A stretch of DNA of 64,000 nt from contig JAPPHZ010000031.1 in assembly GCA_028820935.1 (NCBI GenBank), positions 62,001-126,000 of the forward strand, written 5' to 3'. Both the position numbers and the translations under genes were made by a program. The notes under the pieces are model-generated. The model did no database searches and was not told the DNA's origin. It was given only the letters and a program-made list of their open reading frames with translations. Of the stretch, positions 9,228 through 17,440 are shown in pieces (positions within the stretch are counted from its first letter, which is position 1; every line of letters starts with the position of its first letter). The stretch comes from a bacterium. GTDB taxonomy: Bacteria; Actinomycetota; Acidimicrobiia; Spongiisociales; Spongiisociaceae.

Positions 9228-10606
9228 GTCGTTCCTCCGTTCGCCAAGCGGTCCGTGACCGTCCGGTCCACCTCCCCCACCACCCGGGCGAACCGTTCGA
9301 TCATCTCGGCCAGTTCCTCGTCCGTACTCGGGAGGGCCGGGGCGAAGACCGTCTGATCCCCGGCATAGCCATCGGCGTTGGGGTGGGTGGACATCACGAG
9401 CAGGTCGTTCTCCAAGGCACAGGCGTCGATCAGCTCCGCGATCCCCAGCGAGTCGGGCGGTATGGAGACGCCATCCCGCGGATCCACGTACTCGACACCC
9501 AGGAGGAACCCGCGGCCCCGGACCTCCCCCACGATCGCATAACCCTCGAGCGCCGCCCGAAGCCGGTCGAGAAGGGCCGGCCCTCGCTCCGCGGCCAGCC
9601 CGGCCAAGTTGTGCCGCTCCAGGTAGTCGAGCACTGCGAGTCCGACCGCGCAGCTCAGGGGCGCTCCGTCCCAGGTATGGCCCAGGTCGAACTCCTTCGA
9701 GCCACTCGCCAACACTTCGTATACGGGTTGGCGGCACATGGTGGCCGCCAGCGGCATATAGCCCCCGCCCAGCATCTTGCCGATGGTCACGATGTCGGGA
9801 GTGATCGGTAGATTCTGGTAGGCGAACCAGCCTCCCGTACGCCCCATACCGGTGACCACCTCGTCGAAGCAGACCAGGAAGCCGTACCGGTCCCGCCGCT
9901 CCGCCAGCCCCTCCCAGAAACGGTCCGGGGGCGAGTAGCCCGGTAGGGACGCCCCGCTGACCGGCTCGCAGAAGAAGGCGGAGACGTTCTCGGGGCCTGC
10001 TTGCTCGATCGCCTCGTCGAGGGCGTCTAGCGCGGCACCTCCCGTCGGGTCGAACCTCGGGGTAGACGGAGGGATATGGAGATGCTCGGACAGGTAGGGA
10101 TCCAACGGCGCCCGGAAGGTGGGGCGGCCGGTGAGCGACACCGTAGCCATTGTGCCGCCGTGGTAGGCCTGGGCCGGGGAGATGGCCCGCCACCGCGTGC
10201 CCTCCCCGCGATCCACGTGATACTGGCGGGCCAGCCGGAGAGCGGTCTCGTTGGCCTCGGAGCCGCCGCTCAGGAAACGGACCTTGGCCATCTCGGGGGC
10301 GATCTCCACCAGGCGAGCCGCCAGCCGCTCCTGGGGCCCGTTGGTGAAGTGGTGGGCGTAGTAGTAGGCAATATCGCCCATGGCGGTCTGGGCGGCGTCT
10401 GCTACTTCCCCCACCCCGTGACCGAGACCGGCCGTCATCGCGCCGCCCGAGCAGGCGTCGAGGATGCTCCTGCCGCCGATGGTGTACAGCCACACGCCCT
10501 CGCCCCGGTCGATACTCGGATACACCCGGTCGAGGTACTTGTGGAAGACGCTGGTGGAGGCGGCGTCGATGGTCAACTGGTCAATGCCCCCGGCCGATCC
10601 GGTCAT
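9224..10606 (-). CDS. Class III PLP-dependent aminotransferase
   Basis: 460 residues, ATG at 10606 overlapping the stop of the upstream fused gene, with CCGGAGGGG as ribosome site. PLP-fold motifs are GGSEANETA, AYHGGTMA, the Asp of FDEVVTGMGRTG and the Schiff-base Lys in TIGKMLGGGYMPL. The family moves amino groups from omega-amines or amino acids (GABA, putrescine, beta-alanine type) to a keto acid. It lies between a paralogous aminotransferase-amidotransferase fusion and a glutamine-synthetase-like ligase in an overlapping operon. It is about as long as typical omega-aminotransferases. The amino donor cannot be read from the sequence. Confidence 0.9.
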   Translation of the reverse strand: MTGSAGGIDQLTIDAASTSVFHKYLDRVYPSIDRGEGVWLYTIGGRSILDACSGGAMTAGLGHGVGEVADAAQTAMGDIAYYYAHHFTNGPQERLAARLVEIAPEMAKVRFLSGGSEANETALRLARQYHVDRGEGTRWRAISPAQAYHGGTMATVSLTGRPTFRAPLDPYLSEHLHIPPSTPRFDPTGGAALDALDEAIEQAGPENVSAFFCEPVSGASLPGYSPPDRFWEGLAERRDRYGFLVCFDEVVTGMGRTGGWFAYQNLPITPDIVTIGKMLGGGYMPLAATMCRQPVYEVLASGSKEFDLGHTWDGAPLSCAVGLAVLDYLERHNLAGLAAERGPALLDRLRAALEGYAIVGEVRGRGFLLGVEYVDPRDGVSIPPDSLGIAELIDACALENDLLVMSTHPNADGYAGDQTVFAPALPSTDEELAEMIERFARVVGEVDRTVTDRLANGGTT

Positions 10607-12690
10607 GATCGGTCCCCTCCGGGTCCTGGCAGGGCCAGGCCGGCTATGTCCTCGGCGTAGCGCTCCAGCAACTGCGCCGCGACGGCTCTCGCTCTGGGCT
10701 CAATCCGCCGGGTCTCCTCCAGCAGGGCGTCGGGATCGACCCCCTCGTCGTCGAGCTCATGGCGGTAGGCCTCGACCCAGCCGTCCATGATCTCGTTGGT
10801 GACCTCCGGATGGAACTGCACCCCGAGGCTGCGTCCCACCACGAACGCCTGCGGGCCGGCTTCACTGTCAGCGATGAGCTCGCCTCCGGGCGGAACCGAG
10901 AAGGTGTCGAAGTGCCATTGGAACCAGGGTCCGGGAGGCACCAGGTCCTCGTTGGCGCTTCGTACCGGCAACCAGCCGACCTCGGACAACTCCCCCCGGT
11001 AGGAGTCGCCCCCTAGGACTCGCGCCAGCAACTGGCCGCCGAAACACAGGCCCAGGATCGGGACGTCGGCACCTTGAGCCTCCACCAGCAGGTCCTTCTC
11101 CCGGTCGATCCAGGGAATCGAGTCGTCGAAAGCCGCCAACTCTGAGCCGAGAGAGACGATGAGGTCGTAGCGGGTGGGATCGACGCAGCGGTCCTCGAGG
11201 TCGATGCGGTAGATCTCCACGACGGCGCCCTGGTCCTCCAACCACTCATGGACGAACCCGGCCGGTGTCGGATCCTCGTGCTGGACGATCAGGACGCGAA
11301 GTCCCGCGGACGGAACGCCTCCAGCGGACAGACTCGGGCCGAGCTCGTCCCTCACCTCTGCGGCGACCTCCCCGACCGCGGCGGCCATCCGATCCACCAT
11401 CTCCCCGAGATCGCCGTCCGGGGTCGGGAAGGGCGGCGCGAACAGATGCTGGTCGCCTGCGAACCCGTCCCGGGTGGGCATGGTGCCCAGGACCAGGAGA
11501 CCGTGACGGGCCGCGGCCCGCTCGATCCGCCCCGCCACGCCCAGTTCGGGGGGAAGGAAGGACCGGCCGTCCCGAGGATCCACGTAGTCGATCCCGAGCA
11601 GGTAGCCCCGCCCCCTGACCTCCCCCACGAGATCGTTGCCCGAGAGGGCTTCCTCCAGTTCCCGGCGGAGAGACGGACCCCGCGTCGCCACGTGGTCGAC
11701 CCAGCCTTCGGACTCGAGGATTCCGAGCACCGCCAGACCCACCGCGCACGGCAGCGGCGAGCCGTCCCAGGTATGACCCAGCGAGAAGGATCGCACCGCG
11801 GAGGCGATCGCCTCGTACACGGGATTGCGATAGAGGACGGCCCCGATGGCGGTGTAACCGGCCCCCAAACCCTTGGCGGTAGCGATCACATCGGGGACGA
11901 TGGGGAGGTCGTTGGCCGCGAACCAGTTACCGGTCCGGCCGATCCCCGTCACGACCTCGTCGAAGCAGATCAGGAAGCCGTGGCGCTCCCTGCGCTCCGC
12001 CAGCCCCTCCCAGAACCGGGCCGGGGGCGAGTAGGCGGGCAGCGAGGCGGCGCTCACCGGCTCGCAGAAGAAGGCGGAAACGTTCTCGGGACCGACCTGC
12101 TCGAGCGCCTCGTCCAGCGCATCGAGAGCCTGCTGCCCGGTCGCGTCGAAACGGGCTGTTGAGGGCGGAATGTGGCGGTGACGGGTGAGGTAGGGGCCGA
12201 AGGCGCCCTGCAATCCGGGCCTCCCGGTGAGGGCGAGGGTCTGCATGGTGGGACCGTGATAGGCCTGGGCGGGCGAGATGATCTGCCAGCGCTGCGGCTC
12301 ACCGCGGGCGACGTGGTACATGCGGGCGGCCCGTATGGCGGCCTCGTTGGCCTCGGAGCCTCCTGTTACGAACCGCGCCCTAGTGAACCCCGGCGGCGCC
12401 ACGTCCACCAGCTTCGCGGCCAGCAACTCCTGCCATGGATTGGTCAGGTGGTTGTTGTCCAGGTATCCGACCCGGCGGGATTGCTCCCAGACCAGATCGA
12501 TGAGGTCGCGGCGGCCGTGGCCCAGGGTGGCCGCCATGGAACCACCACTCATGGCGTCCAGGTAGCGCTTGCCGGTGGAGTCCTCCACGCGGGCGCCGTC
12601 CCCGGCCACGATGATCCGATACGGCCTGGCCAGCTCGAGTTGGAGCACGGCCCCGGCCCCCGGCGCTACGAACGGTGCTCTCGACTGCAA
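10603..12690 (-). CDS. Fusion of class III aminotransferase with C-terminal class I glutamine amidotransferase
   Basis: A fused two-domain protein of about 695 residues. The aminotransferase part (about 1-450) shows GGSEANEAA, AYHGPTMQ, FDEVVTGIGRTG and the PLP Lys in ATAKGLGAGYTAIG. The GATase1 part (about 460-650) shows the nucleophile Cys in LGLCFGGQLLA and the His-Glu pair in VQFHPEVT, so it probably releases ammonia from a glutamine-like amide or hydrolyses a gamma-glutamyl bond. I chose a TTG start at 12690: GGAGG lies 4 bp upstream and the length before the fold matches paralogs. An ATG at 12813 and a GTG at 12648 are alternatives. The stop overlaps the next gene by ATGA. The fusion is unusual. 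Confidence 0.87.
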   Translation of the reverse strand: MQSRAPFVAPGAGAVLQLELARPYRIIVAGDGARVEDSTGKRYLDAMSGGSMAATLGHGRRDLIDLVWEQSRRVGYLDNNHLTNPWQELLAAKLVDVAPPGFTRARFVTGGSEANEAAIRAARMYHVARGEPQRWQIISPAQAYHGPTMQTLALTGRPGLQGAFGPYLTRHRHIPPSTARFDATGQQALDALDEALEQVGPENVSAFFCEPVSAASLPAYSPPARFWEGLAERRERHGFLICFDEVVTGIGRTGNWFAANDLPIVPDVIATAKGLGAGYTAIGAVLYRNPVYEAIASAVRSFSLGHTWDGSPLPCAVGLAVLGILESEGWVDHVATRGPSLRRELEEALSGNDLVGEVRGRGYLLGIDYVDPRDGRSFLPPELGVAGRIERAAARHGLLVLGTMPTRDGFAGDQHLFAPPFPTPDGDLGEMVDRMAAAVGEVAAEVRDELGPSLSAGGVPSAGLRVLIVQHEDPTPAGFVHEWLEDQGAVVEIYRIDLEDRCVDPTRYDLIVSLGSELAAFDDSIPWIDREKDLLVEAQGADVPILGLCFGGQLLARVLGGDSYRGELSEVGWLPVRSANEDLVPPGPWFQWHFDTFSVPPGGELIADSEAGPQAFVVGRSLGVQFHPEVTNEIMDGWVEAYRHELDDEGVDPDALLEETRRIEPRARAVAAQLLERYAEDIAGLALPGPGGDRS

Positions 12691-12882
12691 TCGACCTCCA
12701 ATCGGTCCTCGCCGGCGTGCGGGCGGTCCCCTGTACTCTTGGAACGGAAGTGGCGCGCCCGCCGGAACGCTGCCTGTGGCCCGCCGGCAGGATACCAACC
12801 GCCGACGGCCCACCGGGTGTCATCCCGGCCCGGTGTCGCGGTTACCACCGCAAGCAACCAGCCTATGAGATTGGAGTGAGGG

Positions 12883-14256
12883 ATGGATCCGGTCGCAGAT
12901 TCCATCGAGATCATCGACCCGTCGACCGAACAGGTCATCACCCGGCTTCCCGCTGCGGGGGTGGAACACGCAGACCGGGCCGTCGCCAGGGCTAAGGCAG
13001 CCTTCGCAACATGGCGTAACGTCACGGCCGGCGACCGGGCCACCATCTTGCGACGCGTCGGCGCAGCCGTAGAGGAGCAGGCGGTGTCGCTGGCGCAACT
13101 GGAGTCGCGCAACGTGGGAAAGCCGATCAGCGATGCCTTGGGAGAGGTGGGAATGGTGGCGGCCACCTTCGCCTACTACGCCGGATCGCCCGAACGCCTG
13201 ACCGGAAAGACGATCCCCGTGCCCGGCGGCGTGAACATGACCTTCAAGGAACCGATGGGCGTGGTCGGCCTGATCACGCCATGGAACTTCCCTCTCGCCA
13301 TCGCCTCCTGGGGGGTGGCGCCCGCCCTGGCAGCCGGCAACACGGTGGTTCTCAAGCCGGCGCAACTGACACCGCTGACGGCCATCGAACTCGAACGCAT
13401 CGCGCTGGAGGCAGGCATGCCGGAAGGCGTGTTCCAGGTGCTGGCCGGGCCGGGAAGGCTGGTGGGCGAGCGTCTCGTCGAGCACCCGGACGTGGCCAAG
13501 ATCGGCTTTACGGGCTCGACCGAAGTCGGCAAACGGATCAGCGCCCGCGCCTCGGAGACGATCAAGCGGGTGACGCTCGAACTCGGTGGGAAGTCGGCCA
13601 ATATCGTGTTCGCCGACGCCGATCTCGAGCAGGCGGCCGCCGCCGCTCCCGGCGCGGTATTCGGCAATGCCGGCCAGGACTGTTGCGCGCGATCCCGGAT
13701 CCTGGTGGAACGCAGCGCCATGGACGACTTCCTCGGCCTGTTCTCCGCCAACGTTGCCGCCATGCAGGTGGGCGATCCCATGGACGAGGCCACCGAGATG
13801 GGACCCCTGATCACGGCGGAACACCGATCCAAGGTGGCCTCGTTCCTGGACGATGACACCACCGTGGTGGCCCGCGGGACCGCCCCCGACGGTCCCGGAT
13901 TCTGGTTCGCGCCCACCGTCGTGACTCCGAACTCGCCCGGCGCCCGCGCGGTCACCGAGGAGATCTTCGGCCCCATCGCCTGCGTCCTGCCGTTCGACGG
14001 CGAGGAAGAGGCCATCTCCATCGCTAACGACACCGTCTACGGCCTGTCCGGATCGATCTGGACGGAGAACGGCGCCAGAGCGCTCCGGGTCGCCCGGGCG
14101 CTGGAGGCCGGCACCGTGTCGGTCAACTCCAACTGGTCGGTGCGGGTCGCCACACCCTACGGCGGCTTCAAGCAATCGGGCATCGGCCGGGCTCTCGGCC
14201 CCGACGCTCTCGACTACTACACCGAGCTCAAGAACGTCTACATGGCAACGGGCTGA
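12883..14256 (+). CDS. NAD(P)-dependent aldehyde dehydrogenase
   Basis: 457 residues, GGAGTGAGGG before ATG at 12883. The Rossmann and catalytic motifs are TPWNFPLA, KPAQLTPLTA, GFTGSTEVG, the general-base Glu in LELGGKSANIV (about 234) and the catalytic Cys in GNAGQDCCARSR (about 267-268). The C-terminal PYGGFKQSG motif is present. It is divergent from the aminotransferase/amidotransferase/ligase operon across about 190 bp. The natural role would be to oxidise the aminoaldehyde or gamma-glutamyl-aldehyde made there (PuuC-like); this is inference from context. The double Cys at the active site is normal for this family. Confidence 0.92.
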   Translation: MDPVADSIEIIDPSTEQVITRLPAAGVEHADRAVARAKAAFATWRNVTAGDRATILRRVGAAVEEQAVSLAQLESRNVGKPISDALGEVGMVAATFAYYAGSPERLTGKTIPVPGGVNMTFKEPMGVVGLITPWNFPLAIASWGVAPALAAGNTVVLKPAQLTPLTAIELERIALEAGMPEGVFQVLAGPGRLVGERLVEHPDVAKIGFTGSTEVGKRISARASETIKRVTLELGGKSANIVFADADLEQAAAAAPGAVFGNAGQDCCARSRILVERSAMDDFLGLFSANVAAMQVGDPMDEATEMGPLITAEHRSKVASFLDDDTTVVARGTAPDGPGFWFAPTVVTPNSPGARAVTEEIFGPIACVLPFDGEEEAISIANDTVYGLSGSIWTENGARALRVARALEAGTVSVNSNWSVRVATPYGGFKQSGIGRALGPDALDYYTELKNVYMATG

Positions 14257-14334
14257 ACAGCGGCGAGCCTCGGTCGGCGCAGCAGTCGTGGGGCCGCCTA
14301 GGACCCGCCGTCCTCTCACTACGCTGTCGGCGAT

Positions 14335-15626
14335 ATGAGGTTCGAGTTCGAATCCGGCAAGGACTCTTCTACGTTACGCGCCATATTCGAGTTCGACGAA
14401 CAATACGCCGGAGAGCGTCAAGAAGGATGGGGCCAGCCGATCACCTATTCGGGGCAAGAGATCACCTTCGACTACGGCGTGCGATCCATTCACCCGGACC
14501 TGTTGGGTCTTCTCTGCTTGATGATCTTCTATCCGTTCTCTATCCGTTCATAGGGCAACGAGTGATCTTCCCTAGCCCGGTGTCGCCAAGACTCGAGAAG
14601 GCGTTCAGAAGAGTCCCGTTCAAGCGTCAGTTCCGGTTCGACAATGTCGATCGTGGACTAGGAAAGTATGAAGGTTCGCGAATGGTTCTCTCGTTCGGAG
14701 GGGGGATAGATTCCAGCGCCGTCCGCAAGATGTTTCCCGAAGCATTTGTCGTACACGAAGCTCATATAAGGGACGGCCAAGTCGTTCCCTCCCATGCCCA
14801 TGACGTGGTCCGGCACCTCGGTCCTGACCGGGGCCGGGTGGTGACTACGAACCAACGGTACGTCTCACATCCGGGCGGATGGCACGGGTGGACTTGCGCG
14901 TTTGCCACGTCCCTGCTGATGGCAACGGACTACCGGTTCGGGATCATCCTGATGGGGTCGAACCTCGGGGGCACCCTCCTTCGCAACGGGATTCGTTACT
15001 ACAACCGGTTCAAAGCCAGAAAGTGGCACGGACCAACCGGGAACTTCTGGCAATCGGCATTCGACGACATCGGAATACCCGTCTTCTCACCCGTATCCGG
15101 TGCGAGCGAGTACCTCACGATGGCACTATCCCTCGACCTTGTCCGTTCGGGAAGAGTGGTCTACTGCATGGAGCGGGACGGCGGGGCTTGCCACCGGTGC
15201 ACCAAGTGCATGCGAAGGGATGTGATTCGTACTCTGGTCGATGAAGGACACCGCGCCGACTGGGAACCGTACGACCGCAAGGACATACATGAGTTCCTTG
15301 AGCGCGAGCCCCTGTACGAGGCCTACATCTTCTCCTTTGCCCGCGATCGTGTGAAGACCCTGCCACCCTTCATGACATCCAGACTCGGGGGCATTCCATC
15401 GATCGAACTGGACTGGCCCATGAGGATCCATCCAGGCACGTTCCGCTTCTGTGACAAGGCTTGGAGACCGATGATCCGCAAGAGAGTTCTCGGACACGCG
15501 GAACCGATGACACGAAGGCATGTGTCGGAGATGAAGAAGTGGGACGTGATGCGGCCTCAGCCGTCGCGCCGTCCCTGGATGGGCCTCGGACTTCCTGGCT
15601 CCAACCGTTCCCGGCCAGGAAGCTGA
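14335..15626 (+). pseudogene. QueC-like PP-loop ATPase gene broken by an 11-bp tandem duplication
   Basis: Two overlapping frames (14335-14553 and the frame ending at 15626) join into one roughly 425-residue protein if one copy of an 11-bp repeat at 14528-14549 is removed; the join then reads LLCLMIFYPFIGQRVIFP. The PP-loop ATP-binding motif LSFGGGIDSSAV lies just after the join. A C-terminal zinc-type cluster YCMERDGGACHRCTKCMRR resembles the Cys motif of 7-cyano-7-deazaguanine synthase (QueC), but the rest does not look like standard QueC. The product would adenylate a substrate; which one is unknown. As sequenced the gene is frameshifted; slip-strand variation or an assembly error are alternatives. 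It converges on hyuB. Confidence 0.75.
14528..14549 (+). repeat. Exact 11-bp tandem duplication causing a frameshift
   Basis: The unit TCTATCCGTTC occurs twice head to tail (14528-14538 and 14539-14549). Because 11 is not a multiple of 3 the second copy throws the PP-loop gene out of frame and brings a TAG stop at 14551-14553. Confidence 0.95.
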
Positions 15627-15700
15627 ACGCCGGGACCAACCAGAGGGAGACGCCAGGGTCCCACACCGTACAGCTGGTCGCCGACCCTACCGGTAACGAG

Positions 15701-17440
15701 TTACCCGGCGTGGCGGAGTTTTCGGGTCGCTTCCAGGTCGAGGCGGTAGTCGGCGGGTAGACGTACCAGTTGGCCGTCCTCGCCCAGGTACTCGACCACC
15801 ACGCCGTAGTCACGCCTCGCCGCCTCCACGGAGACGTAACCCTCGATAACGTCCCATAGGACAGCCTCGGGGTCCCGGGTGAACGGATCTCCGTAACCGC
15901 CGCCGCCCGGCAGGTTGAGCTGGACCCGGCTGGCGGGGTCGAGCACCAGCAGGCGTTTCGGTTGGGCCTCCTTGGCGCCGTCGATCCGGAACTCGCCGGC
16001 CGCTCCGTACCCTCCTCCCAGCAGCCCCTCGGGCGGGTAGGAGATGCGATCGACCATGCCCGACACGGTCCATGGCTCGTCGGTGACACAGCTCATCTCG
16101 GTCCACTGGCCCAGCCCGCCTCTGAACTTGCCGGCTCCGCCGGAGTCGGTGCGTAGTTCCCGCCGGTGCTGGACCATGGACGTGAGGGTCTCCACGGACT
16201 CGGCCAGCACCCCCGCCACCCCGCTGGGGAAGCCTGTCGTGTTGAGGCCGTCCTTGGACGCCCGCGCCCCGGCACCGCCGCACTGGAAAAGGCTGAAGGT
16301 GAACCGGTCGTCCGACCGCCGGGGCCTCCCCCGCCAGATCGAGATCCAGATCGGGTCGGAGCCGGGCGCCATGAGCCGGTCGGGCAGGGCCTCCGCCAGC
16401 GCCCCGAACACGACACCGGGCAGGAAATGGCCGATGATGTGCCGGGAGGCCACCGCAGCCGGTTCCAGGCAGTTGAGGATCGACCCGGGAGGGGCCGAGA
16501 CGTGCACCGGACGGAAGGCGCCGTCGTTGTGGGGGACATCGGGGCTGATGGCCGCCTTCATCGCGAACGACGCGTAGGCGTGGGTGTAGTTGAAGACCAC
16601 GTTGATTCCCCGGACGCTCTCCGGCGACGAGCCGGCGAAATCGATGAGGATGTCCTCGTCCTCGATGGTCACCTTCGCCTTGATCAGGATCGGCTCCTCG
16701 AAGCCGTCGCTCCAGGTCTCGTGCTCGTGGACGCCGTTGGGAATCTCCCGAATGGCGCTACGCATGGCCTCTTCCGAGCGGGTGATGATCTCGTGGGAGA
16801 GGGGATCGATCGAGTCGAGATCGAACTCGTCCATGAAGCTGAGCAGCGCCCTGGCGCCGACGTCATTGCAGGAGGTCTGGGCATACAGATCGCCCACCGT
16901 CTCGTCAGGGGTGCGGACGTTGGCACGGACGATGGAGATCAGATCCTGGTTGATGGCGCCCCGGTCGTACAGCTTCATGATGGGGATGCGCAGACCCTCC
17001 TCGTACACCTCCCGGGCCTCGGCCGAGAGTATCCGCCCGCCGATGTCGGCCGCGTGGCAGGTGTTGGCGAAGTAGGCAACCTCGATGCCGTTCTTGAAGA
17101 CCGGCGTCAACACCGTTATGTCATTGATCTGGCCGGCGGTCATCCAGGGATCGTTGGTGAGCAACACGTCGCCGGGGCTCAGGCTGCCCGGGGGGTACTC
17201 CTTCAGGAAGTGGCGCACGCCGGTGGCCATGGCGTTGATGTGCCCGGGGGTCCCGGTGACCGACTGGGCCATCATCCAACCGTTGGTGTCGAAGACCCCG
17301 CAGGCCAGGTCCTGGGTCTCTCGCACGATGGTGCTGAACGCCGTTCGCTGCAAGGCCACCTGCTGCTCGTTGACGACCGAAAGCACCCGGCTCCAGAGCA
17401 CCTCGATGAGGACCGGATCCAGACCCGTCCGAGTGGTCAT
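15701..17440 (-). CDS. hyuB: Hydantoinase B / 5-oxoprolinase beta-type subunit
   Basis: 579 residues, ATG at 17440 overlapping the hyuA stop (ATGA). The protein has the standard HyuB start (DPVLIEVLWSRVLSVVNEQQ) and conserved blocks such as GHINAMATG, LTNDPWMTAGQINDITV, ANTCHAADIGG and, near the C-terminus, GGGGYGDPF. With HyuA it performs ATP-dependent opening of cyclic amides such as hydantoins or 5-oxoproline in the cytoplasm. The two genes form a compact operon, divergent from an ABC importer that could supply the substrate. The stop is followed by a convergent broken PP-loop gene about 75 bp away. Substrate specificity cannot be read from the sequence. Confidence 0.93.
   Translation of the reverse strand: MTTRTGLDPVLIEVLWSRVLSVVNEQQVALQRTAFSTIVRETQDLACGVFDTNGWMMAQSVTGTPGHINAMATGVRHFLKEYPPGSLSPGDVLLTNDPWMTAGQINDITVLTPVFKNGIEVAYFANTCHAADIGGRILSAEAREVYEEGLRIPIMKLYDRGAINQDLISIVRANVRTPDETVGDLYAQTSCNDVGARALLSFMDEFDLDSIDPLSHEIITRSEEAMRSAIREIPNGVHEHETWSDGFEEPILIKAKVTIEDEDILIDFAGSSPESVRGINVVFNYTHAYASFAMKAAISPDVPHNDGAFRPVHVSAPPGSILNCLEPAAVASRHIIGHFLPGVVFGALAEALPDRLMAPGSDPIWISIWRGRPRRSDDRFTFSLFQCGGAGARASKDGLNTTGFPSGVAGVLAESVETLTSMVQHRRELRTDSGGAGKFRGGLGQWTEMSCVTDEPWTVSGMVDRISYPPEGLLGGGYGAAGEFRIDGAKEAQPKRLLVLDPASRVQLNLPGGGGYGDPFTRDPEAVLWDVIEGYVSVEAARRDYGVVVEYLGEDGQLVRLPADYRLDLEATRKLRHAG

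Noticed and set aside
12820-14319. Leftward 499-codon ORF opposite the aldehyde dehydrogenase
   Set aside because: The plus strand encodes an aldehyde dehydrogenase with intact active site; the antisense product has no domain.
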